A stretch of DNA of 62,227 nucleotides from an uncultured Roseburia sp. (GTDB lineage Bacteria > Bacillota > Clostridia > Lachnospirales > Lachnospiraceae). Below the pieces are notes generated by a model. The model saw nothing but the letters and a program-made list of their open reading frames with translations. It did no database searches and was not told the DNA's origin. Positions 44,272 to 52,940 of this stretch are shown here, piece after piece; position 1 is the stretch's first letter; each line of letters opens with the position of its first letter. The stretch lies in NCBI GenBank assembly GCA_900550935.1, contig URUD01000013.1, forward strand, positions 1 through 62,227, given 5' to 3'. Made by a program: the position numbers and the translations under genes.

Positions 44272-44484
44272 ATGGAAGATTCCATTTCTTTTTTCAAGGT
44301 GCGTCTGTTTCTTGGGGCATGCCTGTTTGCTGTGTTTTTCTACTGTTATCACACGGATACGAAGATCTGTGATCTCTCCGCCACACAGGTCATGGAGCTG
44401 ATCTCGGATAATCATTATTATACAAATTTAAAAAATTATGTTATGATGAGTGCAAATGAAAAAGAGAGGATTATTTTTGAATGA
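44272..44484 (+). CDS. Small single-pass membrane protein, hypothetical
   Basis: 70 residues behind AAGGA. One membrane segment (RLFLGACLFAVFFYCYH), then a soluble tail (ATQVMELISDNHYYTNLKNYV). Its last four bases overlap the next start, so it is probably co-translated with the radical SAM gene. No family recognised. Confidence 0.6.
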   Translation: MEDSISFFKVRLFLGACLFAVFFYCYHTDTKICDLSATQVMELISDNHYYTNLKNYVMMSANEKERIIFE

Positions 44485-46337
44485 CCAAATTAGCTTTATC
44501 AGATGAGATTCTCATGAAGATCGATAAGCCGGCGCGCTATATCGGAAATGAGTTAAACAGTATCATAAAAGATAAAAACGACGTAGACATCCGTTTTGTC
44601 ATGTGCTTCCCGGATGTGTATGAGATCGGAATGTCACATCTTGGCATCCAGATCTTATACGATATGTTAAACCGCAGGGATGATGTGTGGTGCGAGAGGT
44701 TGTATTCTCCCTGGCCAGATCTGCACAAGATCTTAAAAGAGCAGGATATACCGCTTTTTTCATTGGAATCGCAGGAGCCGGTAAAAGATGCAGATTTCTT
44801 AGGAATCACGATCCAGTATGAGATGTGTTATACCAATATTTTACAGATCCTGGATCTAAGTCATATCCCTATGTTTGCAAAGGACAGAAACTGGGATGTT
44901 CCAATCGTCATCGGAGGCGGTCCGTGCGTTTATAATCCGGAACCGATCGCGGATTTCTTTGATCTGTTCTATATCGGAGAGGGCGAAATCTCCTATGATG
45001 CGCTGCTTGATCTGTATAAGACGATGCGAAAGAGCGGTGCGACCAGAGAAGAATTTTTACGGAGTGCGGCAAAAATACCGGGCATCTATGTGCCGTCCCT
45101 CTATGAAGTAGTTTATAAAGAAGACGGAACGATTGCTTCCTTTACGCCAAAATACGAGGATGTTCCAGCAACCGTGACCAAACAGATCGTAACCGATATG
45201 ACCGAAGCGGTTTATCCGGAAAAACCGGTAGTTCCTTTTATCAAGGCAACCCAGGACAGAGTCGTTTTGGAAATCCAGAGAGGCTGTATCCGCGGCTGTC
45301 GTTTCTGTCAGGCGGGTATGGTATACCGTCCGACCAGAGAAAAAAACGTGGAGCGGTTAAAAGGACTTGCACATAAGATGTTGCAGTCAACCGGATATGA
45401 GGAGATTTCCTTAAGTTCTTTAAGTTCTTCCGATTATTCGGAACTGGAAGAACTGGTAACCTTTTTAATCGATGAATGTAAGGAAAAACACGTCAATATC
45501 TCCCTGCCGTCCCTGCGTATCGATGCCTTTTCCTTAGACGTCATGTCAAAGGTACAGGATATCAAAAAGAGCAGTTTGACCTTCGCACCGGAGGCAGGTT
45601 CCCAGAGACTTCGTGATGTCATCAACAAGGGACTGACAAAGGAGGTGATCTTACAGGGAGCCGGTATGGCATTTGAAGGCGGCTGGAATAAGGTAAAACT
45701 TTACTTTATGCTTGGACTGCCAACGGAGACCGAAGAGGACATGCGTGCCATCCCGGAACTGGCAAATGACATTGCAGTCCGCTATTATGAGATCCCGAAG
45801 GATCAGCGAAACGGCAAGTGCCAGATCACGATCTCAACGTCCTTTTTCGTTCCGAAGCCATTTACCCCATTCCAGTGGGCAAGAATGTATCAGCCGGAGG
45901 ATTATATTGGACGTGCCAAGATTGTAAATGATACAGTAAAAGAGCAGTTAAACCGCAAGAGTATCAAATATAACTGGCATGAAGCAGATGTTACAGTATT
46001 AGAGGGCGTATTGGCAAGGGGCGACCGGAAAGTGTCACAGGTTCTTTTGTATGTCTATGAACACGGCGGCATTTTTGATGCGTGGTCAGAATTTTTTGAT
46101 TACCAGAGATGGCTGGATGCGTTTGAGGCATGTGGCGTTTCGATGGACTTCTATACGACGCGGGAACGTCCGCTTGACGAGATCTTCCCATGGGATTTTA
46201 TCGATACCGGCGTTACCAAAGAGTTTTTGATCCGCGAATGGAAAAATGCCATCGGTGAGACCGTAACTCCAAACTGTCGGATGAAATGTTCTGGCTGTGG
46301 TATTGCAAGATTCAAGACTGGTGTCTGCATCCGCTAG
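44481..46337 (+). CDS. TIGR03960 family B12-binding radical SAM protein
   Basis: 618 residues. The N-terminal B12-binding-like domain includes FPDVYEIGMSHLGIQILYDML and VIGGGPCVYNPEPIADFFD. The cluster motif is QRGCIRGCRFCQAGMVYRP. The C-terminus has CRMKCSGCGIARFKTGVC, a four-cysteine patch. In many Firmicutes it is followed by the TIGR03936/DUF2344 partner and RNase E/G, as here. The reaction is unknown, though an RNA or ribosome modification is a fair guess from context. Confidence 0.93.
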   Translation: MTKLALSDEILMKIDKPARYIGNELNSIIKDKNDVDIRFVMCFPDVYEIGMSHLGIQILYDMLNRRDDVWCERLYSPWPDLHKILKEQDIPLFSLESQEPVKDADFLGITIQYEMCYTNILQILDLSHIPMFAKDRNWDVPIVIGGGPCVYNPEPIADFFDLFYIGEGEISYDALLDLYKTMRKSGATREEFLRSAAKIPGIYVPSLYEVVYKEDGTIASFTPKYEDVPATVTKQIVTDMTEAVYPEKPVVPFIKATQDRVVLEIQRGCIRGCRFCQAGMVYRPTREKNVERLKGLAHKMLQSTGYEEISLSSLSSSDYSELEELVTFLIDECKEKHVNISLPSLRIDAFSLDVMSKVQDIKKSSLTFAPEAGSQRLRDVINKGLTKEVILQGAGMAFEGGWNKVKLYFMLGLPTETEEDMRAIPELANDIAVRYYEIPKDQRNGKCQITISTSFFVPKPFTPFQWARMYQPEDYIGRAKIVNDTVKEQLNRKSIKYNWHEADVTVLEGVLARGDRKVSQVLLYVYEHGGIFDAWSEFFDYQRWLDAFEACGVSMDFYTTRERPLDEIFPWDFIDTGVTKEFLIREWKNAIGETVTPNCRMKCSGCGIARFKTGVCIR

Positions 46338-46373
46338 GTGCATGAACGAAAGAAAAGAAAGGCAGAAATTAAC

Positions 46374-47099
46374 ATGATAAAAATCAGAATAAAATTTCGC
46401 AAATATGGTGTCATGCGTTTTATCGGACATCTGGATATTATGCGATATTTCCAGAAGGCGATCCGCAGGGCAGAGATCGATATCTGTTATTCCGAGGGAT
46501 TTTCGCCACATCAGATCATGTCGTTTGCAGCTCCGCTTGGAGTCGGCATTACAAGCGACGGCGAATATCTTGATATTGAAGTAAATACAACGAGATCCAG
46601 CGCAGAATCCATCCGCGCACTCAATGAGACCATGGTAGAGGGCGTGGAGATCACCGGGTATGTCCAGTTGCCGGAACGGGCAAAAACAGCAATGTCGATC
46701 GTTGCCGCTGCGGACTATAACCTGTTTTATAAAGACGGATATGAATGTCCGGCGTCAGTTGAGGCATTTGCAGATGGAATCCGGCGGTTCTTTACCGAAC
46801 CGGAAGCGGTTCTCATTACCAAACAGACCAAAAAGAGCGAAAAAGTCATGGACTTAAAGACTTTAGTATACGGATTTGAAGTAAGCGGGCAGGATGGCAA
46901 GCCGGTATTTTACTTAAATCTTTCCACCGGAAGTACCGATAACTTAAAGCCGGAACTGGTACTTTCCGCGCTCTATGAATTTATGGGGCTTTCCTACGAG
47001 GAGAATGCCATCCAGATCCATAGAAAAGATGTCTATGCAAGAACAGAAGACGGGACAGGCTTTGTTTCCCTGTTGGATATGGGAGAAGAGATCGCATGA
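46374..47099 (+). CDS. TIGR03936 / DUF2344 radical SAM-associated protein
   Basis: 241 residues from ATG 46374; the ORF is open from 46338. The signature is KIRIKFRKYGVMRFIGHLDIMRYFQKAIRRAEID then YSEGFSPHQIMSFAAPLGVGITSDGEYLDIEV. It has no cluster cysteines of its own and accompanies the preceding radical SAM protein; in some species the two are fused. Its stop overlaps the RNase gene start by 4 bases. Confidence 0.92.
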   Translation: MIKIRIKFRKYGVMRFIGHLDIMRYFQKAIRRAEIDICYSEGFSPHQIMSFAAPLGVGITSDGEYLDIEVNTTRSSAESIRALNETMVEGVEITGYVQLPERAKTAMSIVAAADYNLFYKDGYECPASVEAFADGIRRFFTEPEAVLITKQTKKSEKVMDLKTLVYGFEVSGQDGKPVFYLNLSTGSTDNLKPELVLSALYEFMGLSYEENAIQIHRKDVYARTEDGTGFVSLLDMGEEIA

Positions 47100-48289
47100 A
47101 AAATCGCTGTCTGATCACAACCGAAGAGATAAAAGGGCAGGAATATTTAATTTCTGCCCTTTATGATGAACATAAGAAAATGGTAGAAGTGACACCGGTG
47201 TTAAAGGATAAGGCATCGATCCTTGGAAACATCTATATCGGAAGAGTGGAAAATGTGGTAAAAAATCTGAATGCGGCTTTTATTAAAATAGGGCCGGGGC
47301 AGAACGCATATTATTCCCTTGATGAGTGTGAAAATGCCATTTTTACCAAAAAACTCTCCAATAAAAAGCCGCTCGTGGCAGGAGATGAACTTTTAGTTCA
47401 GGTGGAACGGGAAGCCATTAAAACAAAAGAACCGCAGGTGACATCCAACCTGACCTTTTCTGGTACCTATGCAGTCTTAACGACCGGAAACCGGAACTTC
47501 TCCGTTTCTTCCAAATTAGGGGATGAGACCAGAAAGTTTTACCGTGTCAGCCTGGAGGAATATTTTTCCGGGAAAGAGCATAATTTTGGTGTAATCGTGC
47601 GAACCAATGCAAAAAACATAGCAACCGAACAGCTTTTCGGTGAGATTGCTTCCTTACAGCAGACCTATGAGGATTTACTGGAAACATCCCGGCACAAAAC
47701 CTGTTATTCCTGTCTGAAAGAGGCGGCACCCTTATGGGTAAAGCAGGTAGAAGGACTGCGGGAAGACACGCTGGAAGAGATCATAACCGATGAGGAAGAG
47801 ATTTTTTCCTACCTCACGGCACATTATAACCGCCTGCCAGTACATTTTTATGAGGATCCGATGATTTCTCTTTCTGCACTCTACAGTGTAAAGGCAAATC
47901 TGAAAGAGGCATTACATCAGAAAGTATGGTTAAAATCCGGTGCATATCTTTTGATCGAACCGACAGAGACACTGACCGTCATTGACATCAATACCGGAAA
48001 AAACGTGGCAAAGAAAAATGCACAGGAGAATTTTCTGAATGTCAATCTGGAGGCGGCAAAAGAAATTGCAAGACAGCTGCGATTGCGCAATATATCCGGC
48101 ATGATCTTAGTGGATTTCGTCAATCTGGAATCCAAAGAAGCGAATGACATGCTGTTGCAGACATTCCGCAATGCACTGAAAGAAGATCCGGTTCCGACGA
48201 AGCTGGTTGATATGACCAAACTCGGGCTGGTTGAGGTAACCCGGAAAAAAGTGAAAAAATCACTTCGGGAAGCGGTCAAATTTGATTAA
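47096..48289 (+). CDS. rng: Ribonuclease E/G family, short form without Zn-link
   Basis: 397 residues. The N-terminal S1-like domain (GNIYIGRVENVVKNLNAAFIKIG) is followed by the catalytic Asp/Asn in LTVIDINTGK and Asp in ILVDFVNLES. RNase G normally continues from the motif TKLGLVEVTRKK into a CPxCxG Zn-link and a small domain. Here the protein ends 14 residues after TRKK and no such cysteines are present. It may therefore dimerise or tetramerise differently. Coupled to the TIGR03936 gene. Confidence 0.92.
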   Translation: MKNRCLITTEEIKGQEYLISALYDEHKKMVEVTPVLKDKASILGNIYIGRVENVVKNLNAAFIKIGPGQNAYYSLDECENAIFTKKLSNKKPLVAGDELLVQVEREAIKTKEPQVTSNLTFSGTYAVLTTGNRNFSVSSKLGDETRKFYRVSLEEYFSGKEHNFGVIVRTNAKNIATEQLFGEIASLQQTYEDLLETSRHKTCYSCLKEAAPLWVKQVEGLREDTLEEIITDEEEIFSYLTAHYNRLPVHFYEDPMISLSALYSVKANLKEALHQKVWLKSGAYLLIEPTETLTVIDINTGKNVAKKNAQENFLNVNLEAAKEIARQLRLRNISGMILVDFVNLESKEANDMLLQTFRNALKEDPVPTKLVDMTKLGLVEVTRKKVKKSLREAVKFD

Positions 48290-48310
48290 AATATGGAGGC
48301 AGAACTAGAT

Positions 48311-49144
48311 ATGGACTTAAGTTTTTTTGATCTTTTAAAAGTAATTTTTCTTGGAATCGTAGAGGGAATCACAGAATGGCTCCCAATCAGCAGCACCGGT
48401 CACATGCTTTTAGTCGATGAATTTTTAAAGATGAACATGACAGATGACTTTAAAGAAATGTTTTTCGTCGTGATCCAGCTGGGCGCAATCCTTGCGGTCG
48501 TTGTACTTTACTGGAGGCGGATGTTTCCATTTCAGTTTAAAGACAAGACAAAACCGGTGATACAGAAGGATATCTTCTCCCTCTGGTTTAAGGTTGTGGT
48601 TGCCTGCATCCCGGGAGCGATCGTAACGATTTTGTTTGATGATTACATCGAAGCGCATCTTCATACACCGACGGTGATCGCGATTGCCCTGATCTTCTAT
48701 GGTGTGGCATTTATCCTGATTGAGAACTGGAACAAGACACGGACACCAAAGATCAATACACTTTCGGATATTACGTATCAGACTGCCTTTCTGATCGGAT
48801 TGTTTCAGGTGCTTTCCATTATTCCGGGAACCTCACGCTCCGGTGCAACGATCATCGGTGGACTTTTGATTGGAGTTTCCCGTGTGGCGGTTGCAGAATT
48901 TACCTTCTATCTGGCGGTTCCGGTCATGCTTGGATTAAGTCTGATCAAAGTGATCAAATTCGGATTTTCCTTTAGCGGGGCAGAACTGGTTACACTTGGT
49001 GTTGGTACCGTGGTTGCGTTCGTGGTATCCATTCTTGTCATCCGTTTCCTGATGTCTTACATTAAGAAACATGACTTTAAAGTATTTGGCTGGTACCGGA
49101 TCGTACTGGGTGCACTGGTATTGCTGATCTTTGCCATTCGTTAA
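48311..49144 (+). CDS. uppP: Undecaprenyl-diphosphatase
   Basis: 277 residues from ATG 48311 (GGAGG at 48295-48299). It has eight or so membrane segments and the two BacA motifs EGITEWLPISSTGHM and PGTSRSGATI. It recycles undecaprenyl pyrophosphate for cell-wall synthesis and confers bacitracin tolerance. Followed within 16 bases by an MBOAT gene. Confidence 0.96.
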   Translation: MDLSFFDLLKVIFLGIVEGITEWLPISSTGHMLLVDEFLKMNMTDDFKEMFFVVIQLGAILAVVVLYWRRMFPFQFKDKTKPVIQKDIFSLWFKVVVACIPGAIVTILFDDYIEAHLHTPTVIAIALIFYGVAFILIENWNKTRTPKINTLSDITYQTAFLIGLFQVLSIIPGTSRSGATIIGGLLIGVSRVAVAEFTFYLAVPVMLGLSLIKVIKFGFSFSGAELVTLGVGTVVAFVVSILVIRFLMSYIKKHDFKVFGWYRIVLGALVLLIFAIR

Positions 49145-49159
49145 TTACAGGAGAGGACC

Positions 49160-50626
49160 ATGCTTTTTAATTCATACATTTTTATTTTTGTATTCCTGCC
49201 TCTGGCACTTTTGTTATGGCATGGAGCAAATCACTTTGGAAAATATAAACTGGCGCAGTTTTTCATTATTGTGATGTCCCTGTGGTTCTACGGGTACTTT
49301 AATCCATCCTATGTACTGATCATCTTAACCAGTATCGTGGGAAATTATGTGTTCAGTGCCCTTATGGAACGGTTGGAACACCGGAAACTTTTCGGGATCT
49401 TAGGTATTTCCTTTAATTTAGGGCTGTTATTTTACTTTAAATACTTTGATTTCTTTATTGAAAATGTCAATCTGGCATTTCATTTAAACTGGGCATTAAA
49501 AGAGATCGCACTGCCGCTGGGGATCAGCTTTTTTACCTTCCAGCAGATCTCGTTTCTTGCTGACCGGATGATGGGGCGTGCGATCCATTATCATGTGTTG
49601 GATTATGTTCTTTATGTCACTTATTTTCCGCAGCTCATCGCAGGACCGATCGTATCGCATGGCGAACTGATCCCACAGTTCTGGGAAAAAGAAAAACGCC
49701 GGTTTGATTTCGACAATACGCTGCGCGGGATACGTCTTTTCGTGATCGGACTTTCAAAAAAAGTCCTGATCGCAGATGAACTGGGAAAGATCGCAGATGC
49801 CGGTTTTTCCGATGTTGGTTCATTAGACAGTGTCTCCGCCGTGCTTGTGATCTTAGCCTATACGTTCCAGCTGTTTTTCGATTTCAGCGGCTACAGTGAT
49901 ATGGCACTGGGGATTGGAAATATGATGAATCTTTCTCTGCCACAGAATTTCCGTTCGCCTTATCAGTCAAAAAGTGTCAAGGAATTCTGGCGCAGATGGC
50001 ATATTACCTTAAACGCATTTTTTACCCAGTATGTCTACATACCATTGGGCGGTGGAAGAGAGGGAAAAGCGAAAAAGATACGAAACACCATGATCGTTTT
50101 TCTCTTAAGCGGTATCTGGCATGGTGCAAACTGGACTTTTATCTTGTGGGGCATTGTCAACGGACTGGCGATCTCTTTTGAAAATCTGCCCATTTACGAA
50201 AAGATCCATCAGAAACTGCCGGATAAAGTCAACTGGGCGATCACGTTCCTGTTCTGGAACCTTGCCATTGCCATGTTCCGCAGTGAAAGCCTGTCGCAGG
50301 CGATGCAGTTTTACAAACAACTGTTTTCCTTTACTTATACCGGCGCAGTCTGGTCGCTTCCGGCTTCCCTGGCAGGATTCAAAAATTACGCACTTTATCT
50401 GGTCACCGAACATTTCGGAGGATATGAGGCGGCAAGTATGATGTATCGCATTTATATGCTCATAATGTTTTTACTGGCGGCATTTCTATGTACCAGAAAA
50501 AATTCCTGTGATTATGTGCAGGAACACCAGGCGACAGCATCCCGGATGTGGGGGCTTGCTTTTCTGCTGATGCTCTGTGTGATTTCTTTTTCCGGTATGA
50601 GTACCTTTTTGTATTTTAATTTCTAG
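49160..50626 (+). CDS. MBOAT family O-acyltransferase (AlgI/DltB-like)
   Basis: 488 residues with about ten to twelve membrane segments. It has PLGISFFTFQQISFLAD, FPQLIAGPIVSHGELIPQF, the core LFFDFSGYSDMALGIG and the catalytic-His segment FLLSGIWHGANWTFILWG. AlgI-like proteins transfer acetyl groups across the membrane to an extracellular polymer, usually with a separate SGNH-like partner, which the next gene may be. Ten bases separate the two. Confidence 0.93.
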   Translation: MLFNSYIFIFVFLPLALLLWHGANHFGKYKLAQFFIIVMSLWFYGYFNPSYVLIILTSIVGNYVFSALMERLEHRKLFGILGISFNLGLLFYFKYFDFFIENVNLAFHLNWALKEIALPLGISFFTFQQISFLADRMMGRAIHYHVLDYVLYVTYFPQLIAGPIVSHGELIPQFWEKEKRRFDFDNTLRGIRLFVIGLSKKVLIADELGKIADAGFSDVGSLDSVSAVLVILAYTFQLFFDFSGYSDMALGIGNMMNLSLPQNFRSPYQSKSVKEFWRRWHITLNAFFTQYVYIPLGGGREGKAKKIRNTMIVFLLSGIWHGANWTFILWGIVNGLAISFENLPIYEKIHQKLPDKVNWAITFLFWNLAIAMFRSESLSQAMQFYKQLFSFTYTGAVWSLPASLAGFKNYALYLVTEHFGGYEAASMMYRIYMLIMFLLAAFLCTRKNSCDYVQEHQATASRMWGLAFLLMLCVISFSGMSTFLYFNF

Positions 50627-50635
50627 GAGGCGGCA

Positions 50636-51748
50636 ATGAGAGAGAGAACATCAAAAAAATTAGTCTGGCATTTCATCGCCGGCTGTGCTGTGTTCCTGGG
50701 GGCTGTGGCTCTGCTTGTCTATTTTGTGGATCCGTTTTTTCACTACCATAAACCGTGGTTTGGGTTAAAACCGCTGCAGTATTCCCATCAGTATCAGGCA
50801 TATGGGGCTGTGGAGCATCTGGATTATGATTCGCTGCTTCTTGGTTCTTCGGTGGTAATGAGTATCAATACCGATACTTTAGACAACCGTCTTGACTGTG
50901 TTACCATTAAGGGAGTCGGCAATTCCGCATCCGCGCCGCTTCTGGAAAAATATCTGGAGACTTCCTTTGAACATCATGAATTAAAGCATGTTTTTTACGG
51001 ACTGGATGTCTTTTCGCTTTATATGACGACGGCGGAGGACAACCTGTTCCCGGAGGAAGTGCGGTATCTGGTCAATAAAAATCCGTTTGATGATGTGCAA
51101 TATCTCTGGAACGGAACGATCATCGGCGAAAAAATACCGGACATGCTGTTAGCTTCGCGTGCAGACGGATTTTCCTATGGCCTCGCCTATCAGATCAATC
51201 ATCAGGGCGACTGCAACCCGGACGTTGTACTGGAAAACTATAATCCGACCATCGATGAAGTCGTTTACGAAAAACATGATACCTATTATGGAAGTGAACA
51301 GGTAACTGCCAATCTGGACCGGATCGAACAGTTTGTGATCGATCACCCGGAAACGGAATTTGATTTCTTTCTGCCACCGTATTGTATTACCTGGTGGTAT
51401 CGTGCCTACAACCAGCATCTGCTTGATTCCTATCTCTATACTTTAGGCCAGAGCATGGAGCGGCTGCTTGCACATGAAAATGTCCGTTTTTATACAACGG
51501 ATTTTAATAATGAAGATGTGATTACCAACCTGTATCTCTATCAGGATGTCGCACACGGCGGTGTTACTGTGACCGAGCAGATGGCACAGGAGATCTGTAA
51601 CCCGGACTATGAGATCACAATGGATACTTATCAGGACGAACTCAACCATTTGAATCAGATCCTTACCCAGTTCAGGAAACGCGCCGAAACGGAGGGCATT
51701 GGTTTTGTTTATGACGGACCGATCCGGCTGGTGGAGCAGGATGATTGA
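50636..51748 (+). CDS. Membrane-anchored SGNH/DltD-like partner of the MBOAT protein
   Basis: 370 residues. One N-terminal membrane segment (WHFIAGCAVFLGAVALLVYFV) precedes an extracytoplasmic domain. Block I resembles SGNH acyltransferase partners: YDSLLLGSSVVMSIN (GSS with the putative catalytic Ser). The late EDVITNLYLYQDVAHGGVTV has an Asp and His in the position of the C-terminal DxxH. Its order after MBOAT supports acetyl or alanyl transfer to a surface polymer. Target unknown. Confidence 0.75.
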   Translation: MRERTSKKLVWHFIAGCAVFLGAVALLVYFVDPFFHYHKPWFGLKPLQYSHQYQAYGAVEHLDYDSLLLGSSVVMSINTDTLDNRLDCVTIKGVGNSASAPLLEKYLETSFEHHELKHVFYGLDVFSLYMTTAEDNLFPEEVRYLVNKNPFDDVQYLWNGTIIGEKIPDMLLASRADGFSYGLAYQINHQGDCNPDVVLENYNPTIDEVVYEKHDTYYGSEQVTANLDRIEQFVIDHPETEFDFFLPPYCITWWYRAYNQHLLDSYLYTLGQSMERLLAHENVRFYTTDFNNEDVITNLYLYQDVAHGGVTVTEQMAQEICNPDYEITMDTYQDELNHLNQILTQFRKRAETEGIGFVYDGPIRLVEQDD

Positions 51749-51779
51749 AATTTAGATTGAAATTTATTTGCAAAAAAGG

Positions 51780-51808
51780 TTGACGTAACCATATTCTTGT
51801 GTTATATT
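51780..51808 (+). promoter_or_regulatory. Sigma-A promoter of the L21 operon
   Basis: TTGACG (51780-51785), 17 bases, TATATT (51803-51808), about 95 bases before the rplU start. Confidence 0.85.
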
Positions 51809-51814
51809 AACGAA

Positions 51815-51901
51815 GTATGCCGCACAGTGAGGTCTGAAAGTCCGTCTATTACTTCATAGATGGCACCATAACTGGCGAGTAATGATAATAGGAGGTGCCA
51901 T
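51815..51901 (+). ncRNA. L21 leader RNA (candidate ribosomal protein autoregulatory leader)
   Basis: The leader between promoter and rplU contains GAGGTCTGAAAGTCCGTC, a small hairpin TCTAT/ATAGA (51845-51849 and 51856-51860), and a perfect 7-bp pairing TGGCACC (51861-51867) with GGTGCCA (51894-51900). The second arm overlaps the ribosome binding site GGAGG (51891-51895), so the fold would hide the rplU start. It resembles the Firmicute L21 leader class. Confidence 0.7.
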
Positions 51902-52207
51902 ATGTACGCAATTATAGCAACAGGTGGTAAACAGTACAAAGTATCCGAAGGCGATATCATTACCATTGAAAAACTTGGTGTGGAAGCTGGCGAGAAAGTA
52001 ACTTTTGATCAGGTTTTAGCTGTATCTGACAACGGAATTAAAGTTGGTTCTGATGTAGCAAACGCTTCTGTAGAAGCTTCTGTCGTAAAAGAGGGCAGAG
52101 GTAAAAAAGTTATCGTTTACAAGTACAAGAGAAAAACCGGTTACCACAAGAAAAACGGTCATAGACAGGCGTTTACACAGGTTAAGATTGAAAAAATCAA
52201 CGCGTAA
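51902..52207 (+). CDS. rplU: Ribosomal protein L21
   Basis: 101 residues: MYAIIATGGKQYKVSEGDIITIEKLG, then KVIVYKYKRKTGYHKKNGHRQAFTQVKI. Part of the 50S subunit, first gene of the rplU-prp-rpmA run. The upstream leader probably controls all three. Confidence 0.98.
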   Translation: MYAIIATGGKQYKVSEGDIITIEKLGVEAGEKVTFDQVLAVSDNGIKVGSDVANASVEASVVKEGRGKKVIVYKYKRKTGYHKKNGHRQAFTQVKIEKINA

Positions 52208-52240
52208 TCGAATCTTTTTCAGAACAGACAGGAAATTGTT

Positions 52241-52570
52241 ATGACAACAATAACGGTTTTCCAAAACCAGAAACAGGAAATACTCGGTTTTTCATGCGTG
52301 GGACATGCAGGTTTTGCGCGCCGGGGAAAAGACGTAGTCTGTGCGGGGATTTCCATTCTCATACAGAATACCGTAAATGCCATAGAGAAGTACACGGAGG
52401 AAGGTTTTTCCTGCGAAGCAGATAAGAGGACAGGAGATATTCGTTTCCACTTTGAAGCCCCACCGGAGCATGATGCTGACTTATTAGTCAGATCCATGAT
52501 CTTAGGGTTACAGGGGATTGCAGATTCTTATGGCGAAAAGTTCTTAAAACTGCAATTTGAGGAGGTGTAA
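52241..52570 (+). CDS. prp: Ribosomal-processing cysteine protease Prp
   Basis: 109 residues. The catalytic pair lies in VGHAGFARRGKDVVCAGIS: His in GHAG and Cys in VCAGIS. Prp removes the N-terminal extension of L27 in Firmicutes. It lies between the genes for L21 and L27, and the L27 here does have the cleavable extension. Confidence 0.95.
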   Translation: MTTITVFQNQKQEILGFSCVGHAGFARRGKDVVCAGISILIQNTVNAIEKYTEEGFSCEADKRTGDIRFHFEAPPEHDADLLVRSMILGLQGIADSYGEKFLKLQFEEV

Positions 52571-52573
52571 CAT

Positions 52574-52858
52574 ATGTTTAAAATTGATCTTCAGTTTTTT
52601 GCTCATAAAAAAGGAGTTGGTTCTACAAAGAACGGACGTGACTCTGAGTCAAAGAGATTAGGAGCAAAGAGAGCAGACGGACAGTTCGTAAAAGCTGGTA
52701 ACATTTTATACAGACAGCGTGGAACAAAGATCCATCCAGGTGTAAATGTTGGTATCGGTGGAGATGATACTTTATTCGCTTTAACAGATGGTATCTTAAG
52801 ATTTGAAAGAAAAGGAAGAGATAAGAAACAGGCTTCCGTATATCCAGTAGCTGAATAA
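52574..52858 (+). CDS. rpmA: Ribosomal protein L27 with cleavable N-terminus
   Basis: 94 residues: the extension MFKIDLQFF precedes the AHKKGVGSTKNGRDSESKRLG of mature L27. The LQFF-A site is the Prp cleavage motif. The mature N-terminus reaches the peptidyl-transferase centre. GGAGG of the ribosome binding site is part of the prp stop region. Confidence 0.98.
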   Translation: MFKIDLQFFAHKKGVGSTKNGRDSESKRLGAKRADGQFVKAGNILYRQRGTKIHPGVNVGIGGDDTLFALTDGILRFERKGRDKKQASVYPVAE

Positions 52859-52867
52859 AACGTACTG

Positions 52868-52908
52868 TAGACCCGGCAAGACGACCCCATGGTTGCTTGG
52901 CGGGTCTA
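52868..52908 (+). terminator. Hairpin between rpmA and obgE
   Basis: TAGACCCGGCAAG (52868-52880) pairs with CTTGGCGGGTCTA (52896-52908), 12 of 13 positions. Only TTT follows before CGTAT, so it may attenuate or process the transcript rather than fully terminate it. Confidence 0.6.
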
Positions 52909-52940
52909 TTTCGTATCATTAGGAAAAAAGGTAGAAAATT

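Noticed and set aside
51743..51768. Tandem ATTGAAATTTAG/ATTGAAATTTAT after the SGNH-like gene
   Set aside because: Two imperfect 12-base units spanning a stop codon, too short and simple to support a function.
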